From the NCBI GenBank assembly GCA_964411665.1, contig CAYPMR010000051.1, positions 1 to 29,687 of the forward strand: a stretch of 29,687 nt of DNA. Direction: 5' to 3'. Position 1 is the first letter of the stretch. The number at the start of each line of letters is the position of its first letter. This stretch comes from CALFCE01 sp964411665 (GTDB lineage Bacteria > Pseudomonadota > Gammaproteobacteria > Granulosicoccales > Granulosicoccaceae). The notes under the pieces were generated by a model. The model was not told the origin of the DNA, searched no databases, and worked only from the letters and a program-made list of their open reading frames with translations. Below are positions 15,452-23,714 of the stretch, piece after piece. A program made the translations under genes and the position numbers.

Positions 15452-16069
15452 ATCAGTTACCACTCCACCATCTGGCTTTCTGGGTGCTTCGTTCAAGAAT
15501 AGGATAACCCGAGGCCAAAACTCTTTATTCGTCAGAGGGAACCGAATCTGGTTGTGTCAGCGTAGTCCAGGGAAGCGACTATATGCGCGCGTTTGGCACA
15601 CATGTGGACGGTCGGACAACCGTGCAATGCAAATTACTGCCAGATCGGTACAGGACAATCAGTTGGTCGCAGAGTGACGCCATCGCCAGGTATTGCACAA
15701 ACGTTCGTGCAAGCGTGTATTTAATCTGGAATTTGAAATCGCTTGAGATATTGCCAGGGTTATGACACGCAACCGCGCGACCTCTGCAAGCTTTTTAAGT
15801 GCAGTTTTTAGCGCACAAGCGAGAGATAAATTAGCGGTATGTTCCGTGGCTGTAAGAGTCATGACGACATGCTACCGCGTGCTGTGACAAGCCTCAAGTG
15901 TGGCACTGCTCTGTTGAGGGCGCAAATTGCTGGAAATTGACGCAGCCCGCGAAAAACGCGTGGCAAAACCGACCCGGATACCTGCCAGATGCGATTGACA
16001 CAAGAAAGTCTGAACCCATCATAAGCGCTCACTATATAATGGCGCTTTTATTTAACCCCAAACAAAACC
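15452..16069. other. ~570-bp divergent intergenic region, trpE / fumarase
   Basis: I see no convincing gene. Short ORFs here lack RBSs and protein-like composition. The left half should carry the trpE promoter, for which I find no clear -35/-10 pair. The right end holds the fumarase promoter region: TTGACA at 15995-16000 and a TATAAT at 16035-16040 inside a small palindrome. Confidence 0.5.
16023..16047. promoter_or_regulatory. palindrome enclosing the fumarase -10
   Basis: AAGCGC (16023-16028) and GCGCTT (16042-16047) flank TATAAT (16035-16040). A matching -35 at 17 bp is poor, as expected for an activated or repressed promoter, and the arms could be an operator. The ATG at 16070 has no Shine-Dalgarno sequence. 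Confidence 0.4.
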
Positions 16070-17602
16070 ATGGCAACCATCAGAAAAGAAGACCTGATTG
16101 ACAGTGTGGCGGATGCATTGCAATTCATATCCTACTACCACCCAAAGGATTTTATTGATGCCATGTATGCCGCCTACCAGCGCGAAGAATCACAGGCTGC
16201 CAAGGATGCGATGGCTCAAATACTGATCAATTCACGCATGTGCGCAACCGGTAAACGACCCATTTGTCAGGACACCGGTATTGTTACTGTGTTTGTGCGT
16301 GTCGGTATGGATGTGACATGGGAAACAGACTCAAGCCTTAGCGATATGATCAACGAAGGGGTTCGAAGAGCATACAAGCTGCCGGACAACGTCTTGAGAG
16401 CATCAATCCTGAGTGACCCCGCCGGTAAACGAAAAAACACCGGCGACAATACGCCAGCAGTCATTCACACCGAGTTGGTTGAAGGTGACAAAGTAGAGGT
16501 CGAGCTGGCTGCCAAAGGCGGCGGTTCAGAGAACAAAAGCAAGCTCGTCATGCTTAATCCAAGTGATAGCATCGCCGACTGGGTTGAAAAAACTGTGCCC
16601 ACCATGGGGGCTGGTTGGTGCCCACCCGGCATGCTGGGTCTTGGCATTGGAGGTACTGCAGAAAAAGCAGCTGTGCTCGCCAAACAATCCTTGATGGATC
16701 CGGTCGATATACATGAGCTTCAGGCACGCGGGCCGCAATCTGCCACTGAAGAGCTGCGCCTGGAGATTTTCTCCCGGGTCAATGCTCTGGGTATTGGGGC
16801 ACAAGGGCTTGGCGGTCTTACAACTGTTCTGGACGTAAAAATAAAGGACCACCCAACGCATGCAGCATCTTTGCCGGTGGCGATGATCCCGAACTGTGCC
16901 GCCACCAGACACGCCCACTTTACGCTTGACGGCAGTGGAGCTGCTTTACAGACACCCCCATCGCTCAGTGATTGGCCTGAAATAGCCTGGGAAGCGAGTG
17001 CCGGTGCCAGACGGGTTAATTTAGATACAGTGACAAAAGAAGAGGTAGCTGACTGGAAACCGGGCGAGACTTTATTGTTATCAGGAAAAATGCTGACTGG
17101 CCGCGACGCAGCGCATAAACGTATCCAGCAATTACTGGATTCAGGTGAGGGGCTACCCAACGGTGTAGATTTCAACAATCGTTTTATCTACTACGTTGGA
17201 CCTGTGGATGCAGTTAGAGAAGAGGCAGTCGGCCCTGCCGGCCCAACAACATCAACACGCATGGATAAATTTACCGATATGATGCTATCGCAAACAGGTC
17301 TGCTCGGGATGATTGGCAAAGCCGAGCGCGGACCAGAAACGATAGATCAGATTAAACAACATGGCGCTGTCTACTTGATGGCCGTTGGTGGCGCCGCCTA
17401 TCTGGTCTCGAAAGCGATCAGGAAGTCCAAAGTAGTTGCCTTTGAAGAACTGGGCATGGAAGCTATTCATGAATTTGATGTTGAGGACATGCCAGTGACA
17501 GTTGCCGTGGATGCAACAGGTAATGCCGTGCACAACAGCGGCCCGGCAATCTGGAAAGGCAAATTGGACTCTGGTGAAGTCAAACCCGTCTATTTTTCAT
17601 AG
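16070..17602 (+). CDS. fumarate hydratase, class I (Fe-S)
   Basis: A 510-aa iron-sulfur fumarase (FumA/FumB type) interconverting fumarate and malate in the TCA cycle. The three cluster cysteines are C66 (ICQDTG), C184 (AGWCPPG) and C276 (PNCAATRH); their spacing (118 and 92) closely follows that of characterised class I fumarases. Other blocks include GDNTPAVIHTELVEG, KGGGSENKSKL and, in the C-terminal domain, YVGPVDA, EAVGPAGPTTSTRMDKFTD and GKAERG. Both halves are fused in one chain, as in proteobacterial FumA. It is oxygen-labile, unlike class II FumC. The following lipoprotein gene is 24 bases away and may be co-transcribed. Confidence 0.96.
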   Translation: MATIRKEDLIDSVADALQFISYYHPKDFIDAMYAAYQREESQAAKDAMAQILINSRMCATGKRPICQDTGIVTVFVRVGMDVTWETDSSLSDMINEGVRRAYKLPDNVLRASILSDPAGKRKNTGDNTPAVIHTELVEGDKVEVELAAKGGGSENKSKLVMLNPSDSIADWVEKTVPTMGAGWCPPGMLGLGIGGTAEKAAVLAKQSLMDPVDIHELQARGPQSATEELRLEIFSRVNALGIGAQGLGGLTTVLDVKIKDHPTHAASLPVAMIPNCAATRHAHFTLDGSGAALQTPPSLSDWPEIAWEASAGARRVNLDTVTKEEVADWKPGETLLLSGKMLTGRDAAHKRIQQLLDSGEGLPNGVDFNNRFIYYVGPVDAVREEAVGPAGPTTSTRMDKFTDMMLSQTGLLGMIGKAERGPETIDQIKQHGAVYLMAVGGAAYLVSKAIRKSKVVAFEELGMEAIHEFDVEDMPVTVAVDATGNAVHNSGPAIWKGKLDSGEVKPVYFS

Positions 17603-17626
17603 ACAGACGCTACAGTGGCCAACGGC

Positions 17627-17977
17627 ATGCGAACAGCTTTACCCGTATCAGCTTTTTCAACCGTACTGATATTGCTCAGTACGCTCAGTGGCTGTGCAAG
17701 CACAGAAAACTCTGCTCAAAATCGTACATCAATCGGCGTCAGTCGGATCCAGTCTTGCCGTGTTGCAGACACAGCTATCAGTACCAGCGCGTCCTGCTTG
17801 TCCGGAAATGCAGCCTGTTATCAACTATCAGATGGTAGTTGGTGTACCGGCAAACGCGGCAACGTCTGCCCCGCAGGATCAACAGCCCTGGCGACTGGTC
17901 TTGCTTGTCCCAAGAGCGCCCGCTGCGTTGCAGTAAGTGAGAATTTGACCTGTGCAATACAAACTACAACCAACTAA
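17627..17977 (+). CDS. small cysteine-rich lipoprotein
   Basis: The predicted precursor has an N-terminal signal (MRTALPVSAFSTVLILLST) ending in the lipobox LSGC, so it should be lipidated at the cysteine and face the periplasm or outer membrane. The mature part of about 95 aa has eight further cysteines spaced over residues ~40-115, suggesting four disulfides, and is rich in serine, threonine and alanine. No family is recognised. A GTG 12 bases upstream (17615) is an alternative start; the ATG gives the better signal peptide. It follows the fumarase in the same direction. Function unknown. Confidence 0.7.
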   Translation: MRTALPVSAFSTVLILLSTLSGCASTENSAQNRTSIGVSRIQSCRVADTAISTSASCLSGNAACYQLSDGSWCTGKRGNVCPAGSTALATGLACPKSARCVAVSENLTCAIQTTTN

Positions 17978-18120
17978 TCGCAATTTCGCACTGCTTTACA
18001 ATACATGCAAATACAGTTTGCGTTGATTTAAGAACAGCGCTCTAAATAGGCGACAGGCATTATTTAGTGCAAGCTTGGTTATTGGAAGCCTGAAGATCCA
18101 GGGATCAGAGGACTATGCGA

Positions 18121-19470
18121 TTAAGCGGATTTGGAATTTTGCCAGATCTCTGCCTGCTCTTCTTCGCTAAGAACTGACTCTTGCGCAAGAGTATCTACAT
18201 CCAGTCCACCAACCACTTTAAGACTGGGCCGATCACTAGCTTCCATTCTAAGCGGCTCGAATTTATGCTCCTCATTGAGTAATCCACTAGTCCACATAAG
18301 TCCTGCTGAATTGGAGACACTGGGGAACGGCTTGTAAAAGCTGCCATTTATCTGATTACGCTCAACCAGAAACTGCCGTAGTTGATTATAAATCTTTTTA
18401 GATACAGAGCCAGATACAGACCAAAAGTCATCTAGCGATTGCTGACTGGTAACACCTGGCAAATCATAGATAGCGGTACCCAAAGTTTTTACTGGCGTTC
18501 CATGAAAAAGCGAAGACATACCAACAGTACTGTTTATAAGAACCGTACCCTGTGCATGCTTTAGCAGTGTTGGCAGATCGACATCATGTACGTAAAACAC
18601 CCTGCCTCGCAAACCATTTTCACTGATCAGATTTTCAAACAACAAGCTGTAATCTGTGTAACCACGATCGAGTGGATGATGTTTAAAAACTATCGCCTTA
18701 TTCTTGGGTGCATTCTCCATAAATGATGTAATCACATCACCAATGAAATGTTCAATCGAGTTATAGCCTGAATGCGCTGACACTTGCATATCGCAATGGA
18801 CCTGCAGCGGGCACAGAAAATAATTACCTTCAAATTGTGGCAACAACTCGGAAATCACATGTTTTTCTTTTCTCCTATAACGCACCTTGCGATAAGCAGA
18901 CAATATCCAGCGGGCGCCCTCTGTGACCGGGTTGAAATTACGGTGATGTTGATAGTACTTGAATTTTCGACGTTTGAGCGCTGCTGCTATGTAATAAGCC
19001 ATGGCATACAGTGCAGTTCTAATAAAAACACTGTGTGGGTGTAGAGCCTCACGAGATGTTTCTATTTTCGTATCATCGAGATCGATTTTTTCCCCAACCA
19101 TTGGAGAGTTTCCATTTACCCCGGATTCTTCCAACGTTATGAAATTGGGTCGTATGTAACCTTCCTCAAAAACAAATACGCGAACGCCCAGACGTTCTGC
19201 CACCTGTCTGGCCATCCGGTGATACACTCGGCAATCACCAAAAAGATATATTCGTCCTATGTCACGATTCTCAAGCGTTCGCTCTAGAAAGTCTTCCCAA
19301 TCTTTCAATTTACCCCGGTAATCTATCGTTCTTTTTCGACTGTAAAAAAAAGAATCGCCACCATTGAAATTGACTTTGAAAACATTGAAACCGCGATGTT
19401 CAAGATCACGCGCAAACAATGCGAAGAAAGGCCCTACAGGACCTTGCAATAAAAGCACATTACGGCGCAT
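18121..19470 (-). CDS. kpsS: capsular polysaccharide export/biosynthesis protein KpsS (Kdo transferase)
   Basis: A KpsS-type protein of about 449 aa. Together with KpsC it builds the short poly-beta-Kdo linker on phosphatidylglycerol, to which group 2-type capsules are attached at the inner membrane. Signature blocks are LLLQGPVGPFFALFARDL at the N-terminus, KVNFNGGDSFFY, IYLFGDCRVYH, VFEEGYIRPNFITLEESGVN and the later KHHPLDRGYTDY, GTVLINSTVGMSSLFHGTPV. The start at 19470 has AAAGG upstream and overlaps the kpsC end by 11 bases; an ATG at 19491 is weaker. Translational coupling with kpsC is likely. Confidence 0.92.
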   Translation of the reverse strand: MRRNVLLLQGPVGPFFALFARDLEHRGFNVFKVNFNGGDSFFYSRKRTIDYRGKLKDWEDFLERTLENRDIGRIYLFGDCRVYHRMARQVAERLGVRVFVFEEGYIRPNFITLEESGVNGNSPMVGEKIDLDDTKIETSREALHPHSVFIRTALYAMAYYIAAALKRRKFKYYQHHRNFNPVTEGARWILSAYRKVRYRRKEKHVISELLPQFEGNYFLCPLQVHCDMQVSAHSGYNSIEHFIGDVITSFMENAPKNKAIVFKHHPLDRGYTDYSLLFENLISENGLRGRVFYVHDVDLPTLLKHAQGTVLINSTVGMSSLFHGTPVKTLGTAIYDLPGVTSQQSLDDFWSVSGSVSKKIYNQLRQFLVERNQINGSFYKPFPSVSNSAGLMWTSGLLNEEHKFEPLRMEASDRPSLKVVGGLDVDTLAQESVLSEEEQAEIWQNSKSA

Positions 19471-21580
19471 AGGAAAGACCTTTGTAAACATTTTTCAGTT
19501 TAAGAACTTGTCTGTCTGACCAGCGTATACTATTTTTATACATCTCGCGTTTACCACTAATACATACAACAAAATCTTCAGGTGTAATGAACTCACCCGT
19601 GTCGATATCCAGATATCTTGGATACTTAATAAGAGTACAAAACACCAACTCTTCTAACGTTCTTTTTGTCTTGCGACGTAATATCTGATGACGATCCGTT
19701 GTCAGCCCCCATCCAGCGTAAAAGGGTATTCCGTAAGTTACTACCTTTTTTCTCCTCAACAAAGCTTCGAAGCCGCTTAAAGAAGTCATCGTGTGTACTT
19801 CATCGCATGCTTCAATACAATCAATAACATTTTCACTTGAAGCAATCCGATTAACGCTACTAGACGTGACTTCGGTACTGACCTGCCCCTTGCGATTACC
19901 AGCAACTACATCGGGATGCGGTTTAAACACGATGTAAGCATCAGGATTTTCTTTTCTGACGCATTCTATTAACGACGTGTTATCAGAAATATCCTTACAA
20001 CCAAATTTCAGTGATGCATCGTTTTCAACCTGCCCAATAACCAATAATTTTCGCGTTGTTATCGGTGAGTCTCTAAACGGTGTATCACCAGAATTGTTAC
20101 CTACGTTATATTTCGACAACTTTCGTGAAATAATTAGCGAAATTAAGCGTGTCGCCCGATGAGACTCCGGTAGCGTGCAGCAGTGATTGTTTAAAATATC
20201 CTCTAAATCACTGTTTTTATTACAATTAAAATATAATCCCTGTTTATCAAACACAAGCGATTGAGGAGCAGAAAAGTCTGATCCAAGCCCCATACTCCGC
20301 AGAAAACCATCCTCTACACGCATTATATTTTGTTCGCCTACGGAACTATCTGAAACTGTAGCCATCGTTTTGTAACCCCAGGTCACGATTTGTTTGCTTT
20401 CAGGCATGTTGGAAGACTTATCAGATGTAGTTTCGTATTCGGAAACAACATTCGGTTTATCAACATTCTTTGAATTGAAAGTGACAGTACCAGAGGGCGA
20501 ACGCAGATAGTGTTTAATATACTTTTTCTTCCAGGGCGTTATGCCAATGGCTGAAAAATGTTTGCTATTGGCTTGAAACAACTCTTTCTGTAAACAAACA
20601 TGTTGAATACACTCAGCCAAGGACCAACGTTGACCGGTTACGGGGTTGCAATAGCGCGAATACCAGTCATAACTCGCATAGAAAAGTTGATCAACCGATC
20701 GCTGTTGCTGTCGACGAGGTATGGATTTACGATCATCGGTCACGCCCCACCCTGCATAGAAAGGCAAACCAAACACACTAACAGGCAATCCACATAATAA
20801 GGCCTCAAAGCCCATTTGAGATGTCCCACAATAAACTGCGGATACTTTTTTAAGCACTGAGATTGGGTTAACTAATTCCGTTAAGAGCGGAACAGACATC
20901 TTGTTTGCCAGATCTGTCAAATAACCCTTCTTTCGACCCGTCACAACATCAGGGTGACTTTTAACCACTATTTGTGCGCCAGGATTTTCATTGACAGCAC
21001 ACTCGAGCATGTCCTGAAAGTCTGTAGAGGACATACATCCGTAGTTTACCGAGGCATCATCATAAGTCTGATCTATCACCAGTACTATGGGTTTTTCGGA
21101 ATTTAATACCGGCGAATTATTATTAATATCAGCGCAAAAATTATACTTCGTGATATTATTTTCAATAAGCTTTTTACGACAGTCAGCGATATAGCCTTGT
21201 AATTCTTTATCTGAATCATAGGCTGGCAATCCCGCAGGATCATTAAGAAAGTTCTCCAACAGGCTTGGCGTATTTGCATCGTAGTACACACCAACATCGT
21301 CGACAATTATTGAATAAGTGAGTCTAGAATGAGCGTTGGATGATGAGGTGCGTATGAATCCGTCTTCAAGATGCCATATAGGCACACACTGCTTTTCGGC
21401 CCAGGCGACTGCCCGTTTACCGCTTTGTTTCCTGCCCCATACCAAGGCACAAGCAGCCTCCTGCTCCTCTAATCCCAGCTCTTTAGGCGATAAAACCTGT
21501 TCAAGACCCAAAAGATTTTCAATACCAACAATATTGCGAATCCCTTGAGAAAAGCTGAAACCTACTCTTTTACTGTACAT
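19460..21580 (-). CDS. kpsC: capsular polysaccharide biosynthesis protein KpsC (dual Kdo transferase)
   Basis: A 706-aa protein with two homologous GT-B modules, as in KpsC, which alternates two Kdo linkages in the capsule linker. Module 1 (about 1-330): EDGFIRT at 72, KSHPDVVTG near 207, and GFEALLCGLPVSVFGLPFYAGWG at 257-279. Module 2 (about 395-706): EDGFLRS at 423, FKPHPDVVAG near 553, and GFEALLRRKKVVTYGIPFY ~605. Both modules keep the histidine-proline (HPD) and FEALL motifs, so both may be active. No membrane segment is seen. The RBS (AAGGTAGG) sits in a possible hairpin. It lies upstream of kpsS in one operon. Confidence 0.94.
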   Translation of the reverse strand: MYSKRVGFSFSQGIRNIVGIENLLGLEQVLSPKELGLEEQEAACALVWGRKQSGKRAVAWAEKQCVPIWHLEDGFIRTSSSNAHSRLTYSIIVDDVGVYYDANTPSLLENFLNDPAGLPAYDSDKELQGYIADCRKKLIENNITKYNFCADINNNSPVLNSEKPIVLVIDQTYDDASVNYGCMSSTDFQDMLECAVNENPGAQIVVKSHPDVVTGRKKGYLTDLANKMSVPLLTELVNPISVLKKVSAVYCGTSQMGFEALLCGLPVSVFGLPFYAGWGVTDDRKSIPRRQQQRSVDQLFYASYDWYSRYCNPVTGQRWSLAECIQHVCLQKELFQANSKHFSAIGITPWKKKYIKHYLRSPSGTVTFNSKNVDKPNVVSEYETTSDKSSNMPESKQIVTWGYKTMATVSDSSVGEQNIMRVEDGFLRSMGLGSDFSAPQSLVFDKQGLYFNCNKNSDLEDILNNHCCTLPESHRATRLISLIISRKLSKYNVGNNSGDTPFRDSPITTRKLLVIGQVENDASLKFGCKDISDNTSLIECVRKENPDAYIVFKPHPDVVAGNRKGQVSTEVTSSSVNRIASSENVIDCIEACDEVHTMTSLSGFEALLRRKKVVTYGIPFYAGWGLTTDRHQILRRKTKRTLEELVFCTLIKYPRYLDIDTGEFITPEDFVVCISGKREMYKNSIRWSDRQVLKLKNVYKGLSYAP

Positions 21581-21586
21581 CTTTAC

Positions 21587-21603
21587 CTACCTTACATAGG
21601 TAG
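21587..21603 (-). promoter_or_regulatory. hairpin covering the kpsC ribosome binding site
   Basis: On the minus strand CTACCT (21603-21598), loop ATGTA, AGGTAG (21592-21587). The AAGGTAGG Shine-Dalgarno element of kpsC (ATG at 21580) lies in the 3' arm, so translation could be reduced when the stem forms. Confidence 0.4.
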
Positions 21604-21667
21604 AAACATACAATATGCCGATATGCCCGGGCGGGAATGCAGACCAGGAACCTGTAAAGAGAACCTT

Positions 21668-22315
21668 TCACGTAAGCAACGCCAAAGCTGTGCACGCTAA
21701 AGTTGTACCGACAGCGATATCGAATAGCAAATATTTGAAACGATGCCAGCCATGTTTAGGCGGTGAAGGTATTTTAATATCAGGAAGTACTGAATCGGGC
21801 TTCTCATCCTTTATAGGTGCTATTTTACTTACGCCCGTAACATTGATATCACATACAAGAGCATATTCCACAATTGTGTTTAAAACCTTTTCTCCTTTGT
21901 CTCCTGGATTCTGTCTTATCACGTTTGTTAAAAGATTAGTCGCCTGTGGATCCATATTTCTGCCACGTGCAATCTTGCGTAAATGAGCAAGATCCTCTTC
22001 GTATTCGATAAGTTTTGTAAGCGAAGACTGAAGCGCATCCGATTTAATAGCACCTGCACCATACTGCAATTCAGCTGTCTGCAGTGCACTTTCCTTCAAT
22101 TGCTCTAATTCATCAGATTTACCCACCGCTGACATTTCTACCAGTGAGTTAAGTGTGTTGTATGGTACTCCTTTCGCAACGATAGTCTCTTTAAGCTCAA
22201 ATATTTCAGTATTTATGTCGATAAGCTCTTTTATAAGACTGGCAACAGGATTTTCCTTGGAAGGCTGTTGATTTGACGCGGATTTGGTACTAACGGGACT
22301 CACAGCTCGTCTCAA
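21668..22315 (-). CDS. hypothetical coiled-coil, probably C-tail-anchored protein in the capsule locus
   Basis: About 215 aa, not recognised. Residues ~25-120 are highly helical and charged (LIKELIDINTEIFELKETI, then DELEQLKESALQTAEL and LTKLIEYEEDLAHLRKIA) and likely form a coiled coil. After a middle part and a proline-rich linker (LPDIKIPSPPKHGW), a single hydrophobic segment at ~193-213 ends the protein, as in a tail anchor. The frame opens at a TTG (22315); a GTG four codons in is equally possible, so the start is unsure. It lies 87 bases upstream of kpsC on the same strand, so it is probably transcribed with kpsC and kpsS and may act at the membrane in capsule assembly or export. Confidence 0.65.
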   Translation of the reverse strand: MRRAVSPVSTKSASNQQPSKENPVASLIKELIDINTEIFELKETIVAKGVPYNTLNSLVEMSAVGKSDELEQLKESALQTAELQYGAGAIKSDALQSSLTKLIEYEEDLAHLRKIARGRNMDPQATNLLTNVIRQNPGDKGEKVLNTIVEYALVCDINVTGVSKIAPIKDEKPDSVLPDIKIPSPPKHGWHRFKYLLFDIAVGTTLACTALALLT

Positions 22316-22325
22316 AAATTAGGGT

Positions 22326-22337
22326 ACCGGTAGCTTG
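22326..22337 (+). promoter_or_regulatory. possible ops-like element (RfaH recruitment)
   Basis: ACCGGTAGCTTG shares nine of twelve positions with the ops consensus GGCGGTAGCGTG, including the central CGGTAGC. It lies ~250 bases upstream of the plus-strand glycosyltransferase operon, a usual position for a JUMPstart/ops site in capsule and O-antigen loci. No rfaH gene is in the window. Confidence 0.3.
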
Positions 22338-22583
22338 CAGAATTTAAGCCACAGAACATGTCAGAACGCACTTAAAGCAGGGTTTCAATGGCGTGCGACT
22401 TGCAGCAACTCAATAAGTAGCTCCACGAACCAATCAGGCAAGGTAAATGTTTTTTTGTATGTTTTATCGTACCTGCAAGATATATACAGGTCTTTAGGGC
22501 AACAATCCTGCCTCAGACACAGCTGAAACCGGAAACTATCGAGAGCGGCATTACATTCGGAAGAATTAAACTGAATACATTTC

Positions 22584-23714
22584 ATGAATATTTTATACCT
22601 CTCCAACACGCGATTTGCCGCTACCCCTTTCCGAGACGCCTCAACACGCTATCGTTGCTACAATTTTGCGGAGGCGCTGAGTGACAGGCAACATGTCGTA
22701 GACGTGGGTATAACCGATATTATCGATACACAGATTATCGAAAGATATGATGCCGTTATTGTGTTGCGCCCAACTTTTGATAGAAAGCTGGTTTCAATTG
22801 CTAATATCTGCAAATCAAACAATATAATTCTAGCAGCGGATTTCGATGATCTGATTTTTGACCCTGCCATGGCATCTCACTCTCCTGTAGTTAAGAACCA
22901 TCAAGCGAGTGAGGAGCATGTAGAAAACATTTTTCGAAAACACAAAGACAGTCTGCAACTCTTTGATAAATTTACTGTAGCAACAGCTGAACTTGCAGAC
23001 AGACTCGTGAAGGTAAAGCCCGATGCAGAAATACTTCATTTACCAAACGGACTCTCAGCATTTTCAATCAATTTTAATAATCACCTTATAAAAGAAAGGG
23101 CTGAGACACGGGTGGCACAATTAATTGACAAAAATTCTGGATTAATTGGTGGAGATATAACCTATCTGCCAGGGTCTCGAAGTCACGACCATGATTTCGC
23201 ACATATACAAAATACACTAAGCGAAATAGTGAGCAGCAACAACGCTAACAGATTAAAAGTAATAGGTGCACTACAAGTCAATGAAACTCTTTTCGAGCCA
23301 GATAAACTGGTCAGAGGCACATGGAAGGAATTTTATGAGTTACCGATAGAAATTTCCAATTCATGGGTCACTATTGCTCCACTAGCTGAAAGCGCATTTA
23401 ATCACTGTAAATCACACATAAAATTTATTGAATCTGCTGCGTTTGGCACACCGCATATCAGCAGCTATTTACCTGATCTTGTACAACATAATACAAAGGG
23501 CTTATCAGTAGCAAACGATGAAGCCGAGTGGGTATCTGCCATTGATCAATACAAAGATCCTGAATTTTACGAAGAATGTGTAAACGAACTACGTTCATAC
23601 GCACTGGATAACTGTATGGCACGTAATTCCATCGACACTTTATTGAGCTTTATCAACAAGCCGACGCATAATAATCACAATGAATATACTGCTACTTTAT
23701 CCAAGACCGGTTGA
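22584..23714 (+). CDS. glycosyltransferase, GT-B fold (GT4-like)
   Basis: A 376-aa GT-B-type enzyme. The N-terminal domain starts MNILYLSNTRFA and contains TRYRCYNFAEAL and ILAADFDDLIFDP, a layout seen in bacterial surface-polysaccharide glycosyltransferases. The C-terminal domain includes HLPNGLS near residue 151 and HIKFIESAAFGTPHISSYLPD near 280, the acidic residue-plus-G-x-P pattern that binds the sugar nucleotide. It probably adds one sugar of the capsule repeat at the inner face of the membrane. It is first of three plus-strand genes and overlaps the next by 35 bases. Donor and acceptor cannot be deduced. The sequence is AT-rich compared with the core genes, suggesting transfer. Confidence 0.75.
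   Translation: MNILYLSNTRFAATPFRDASTRYRCYNFAEALSDRQHVVDVGITDIIDTQIIERYDAVIVLRPTFDRKLVSIANICKSNNIILAADFDDLIFDPAMASHSPVVKNHQASEEHVENIFRKHKDSLQLFDKFTVATAELADRLVKVKPDAEILHLPNGLSAFSINFNNHLIKERAETRVAQLIDKNSGLIGGDITYLPGSRSHDHDFAHIQNTLSEIVSSNNANRLKVIGALQVNETLFEPDKLVRGTWKEFYELPIEISNSWVTIAPLAESAFNHCKSHIKFIESAAFGTPHISSYLPDLVQHNTKGLSVANDEAEWVSAIDQYKDPEFYEECVNELRSYALDNCMARNSIDTLLSFINKPTHNNHNEYTATLSKTG

Noticed and set aside
15457..15471. Mini-ORF M-V-E-W-stop before trpE as a trp leader peptide
   Set aside because: Only one Trp codon, no tandem Trp codons and no attenuator hairpin with T-run upstream of trpE.
20167..20177. CCGGTAGCGTG, a close ops match
   Set aside because: It lies within kpsC on the antisense strand, where no polysaccharide transcript would carry it; chance similarity.
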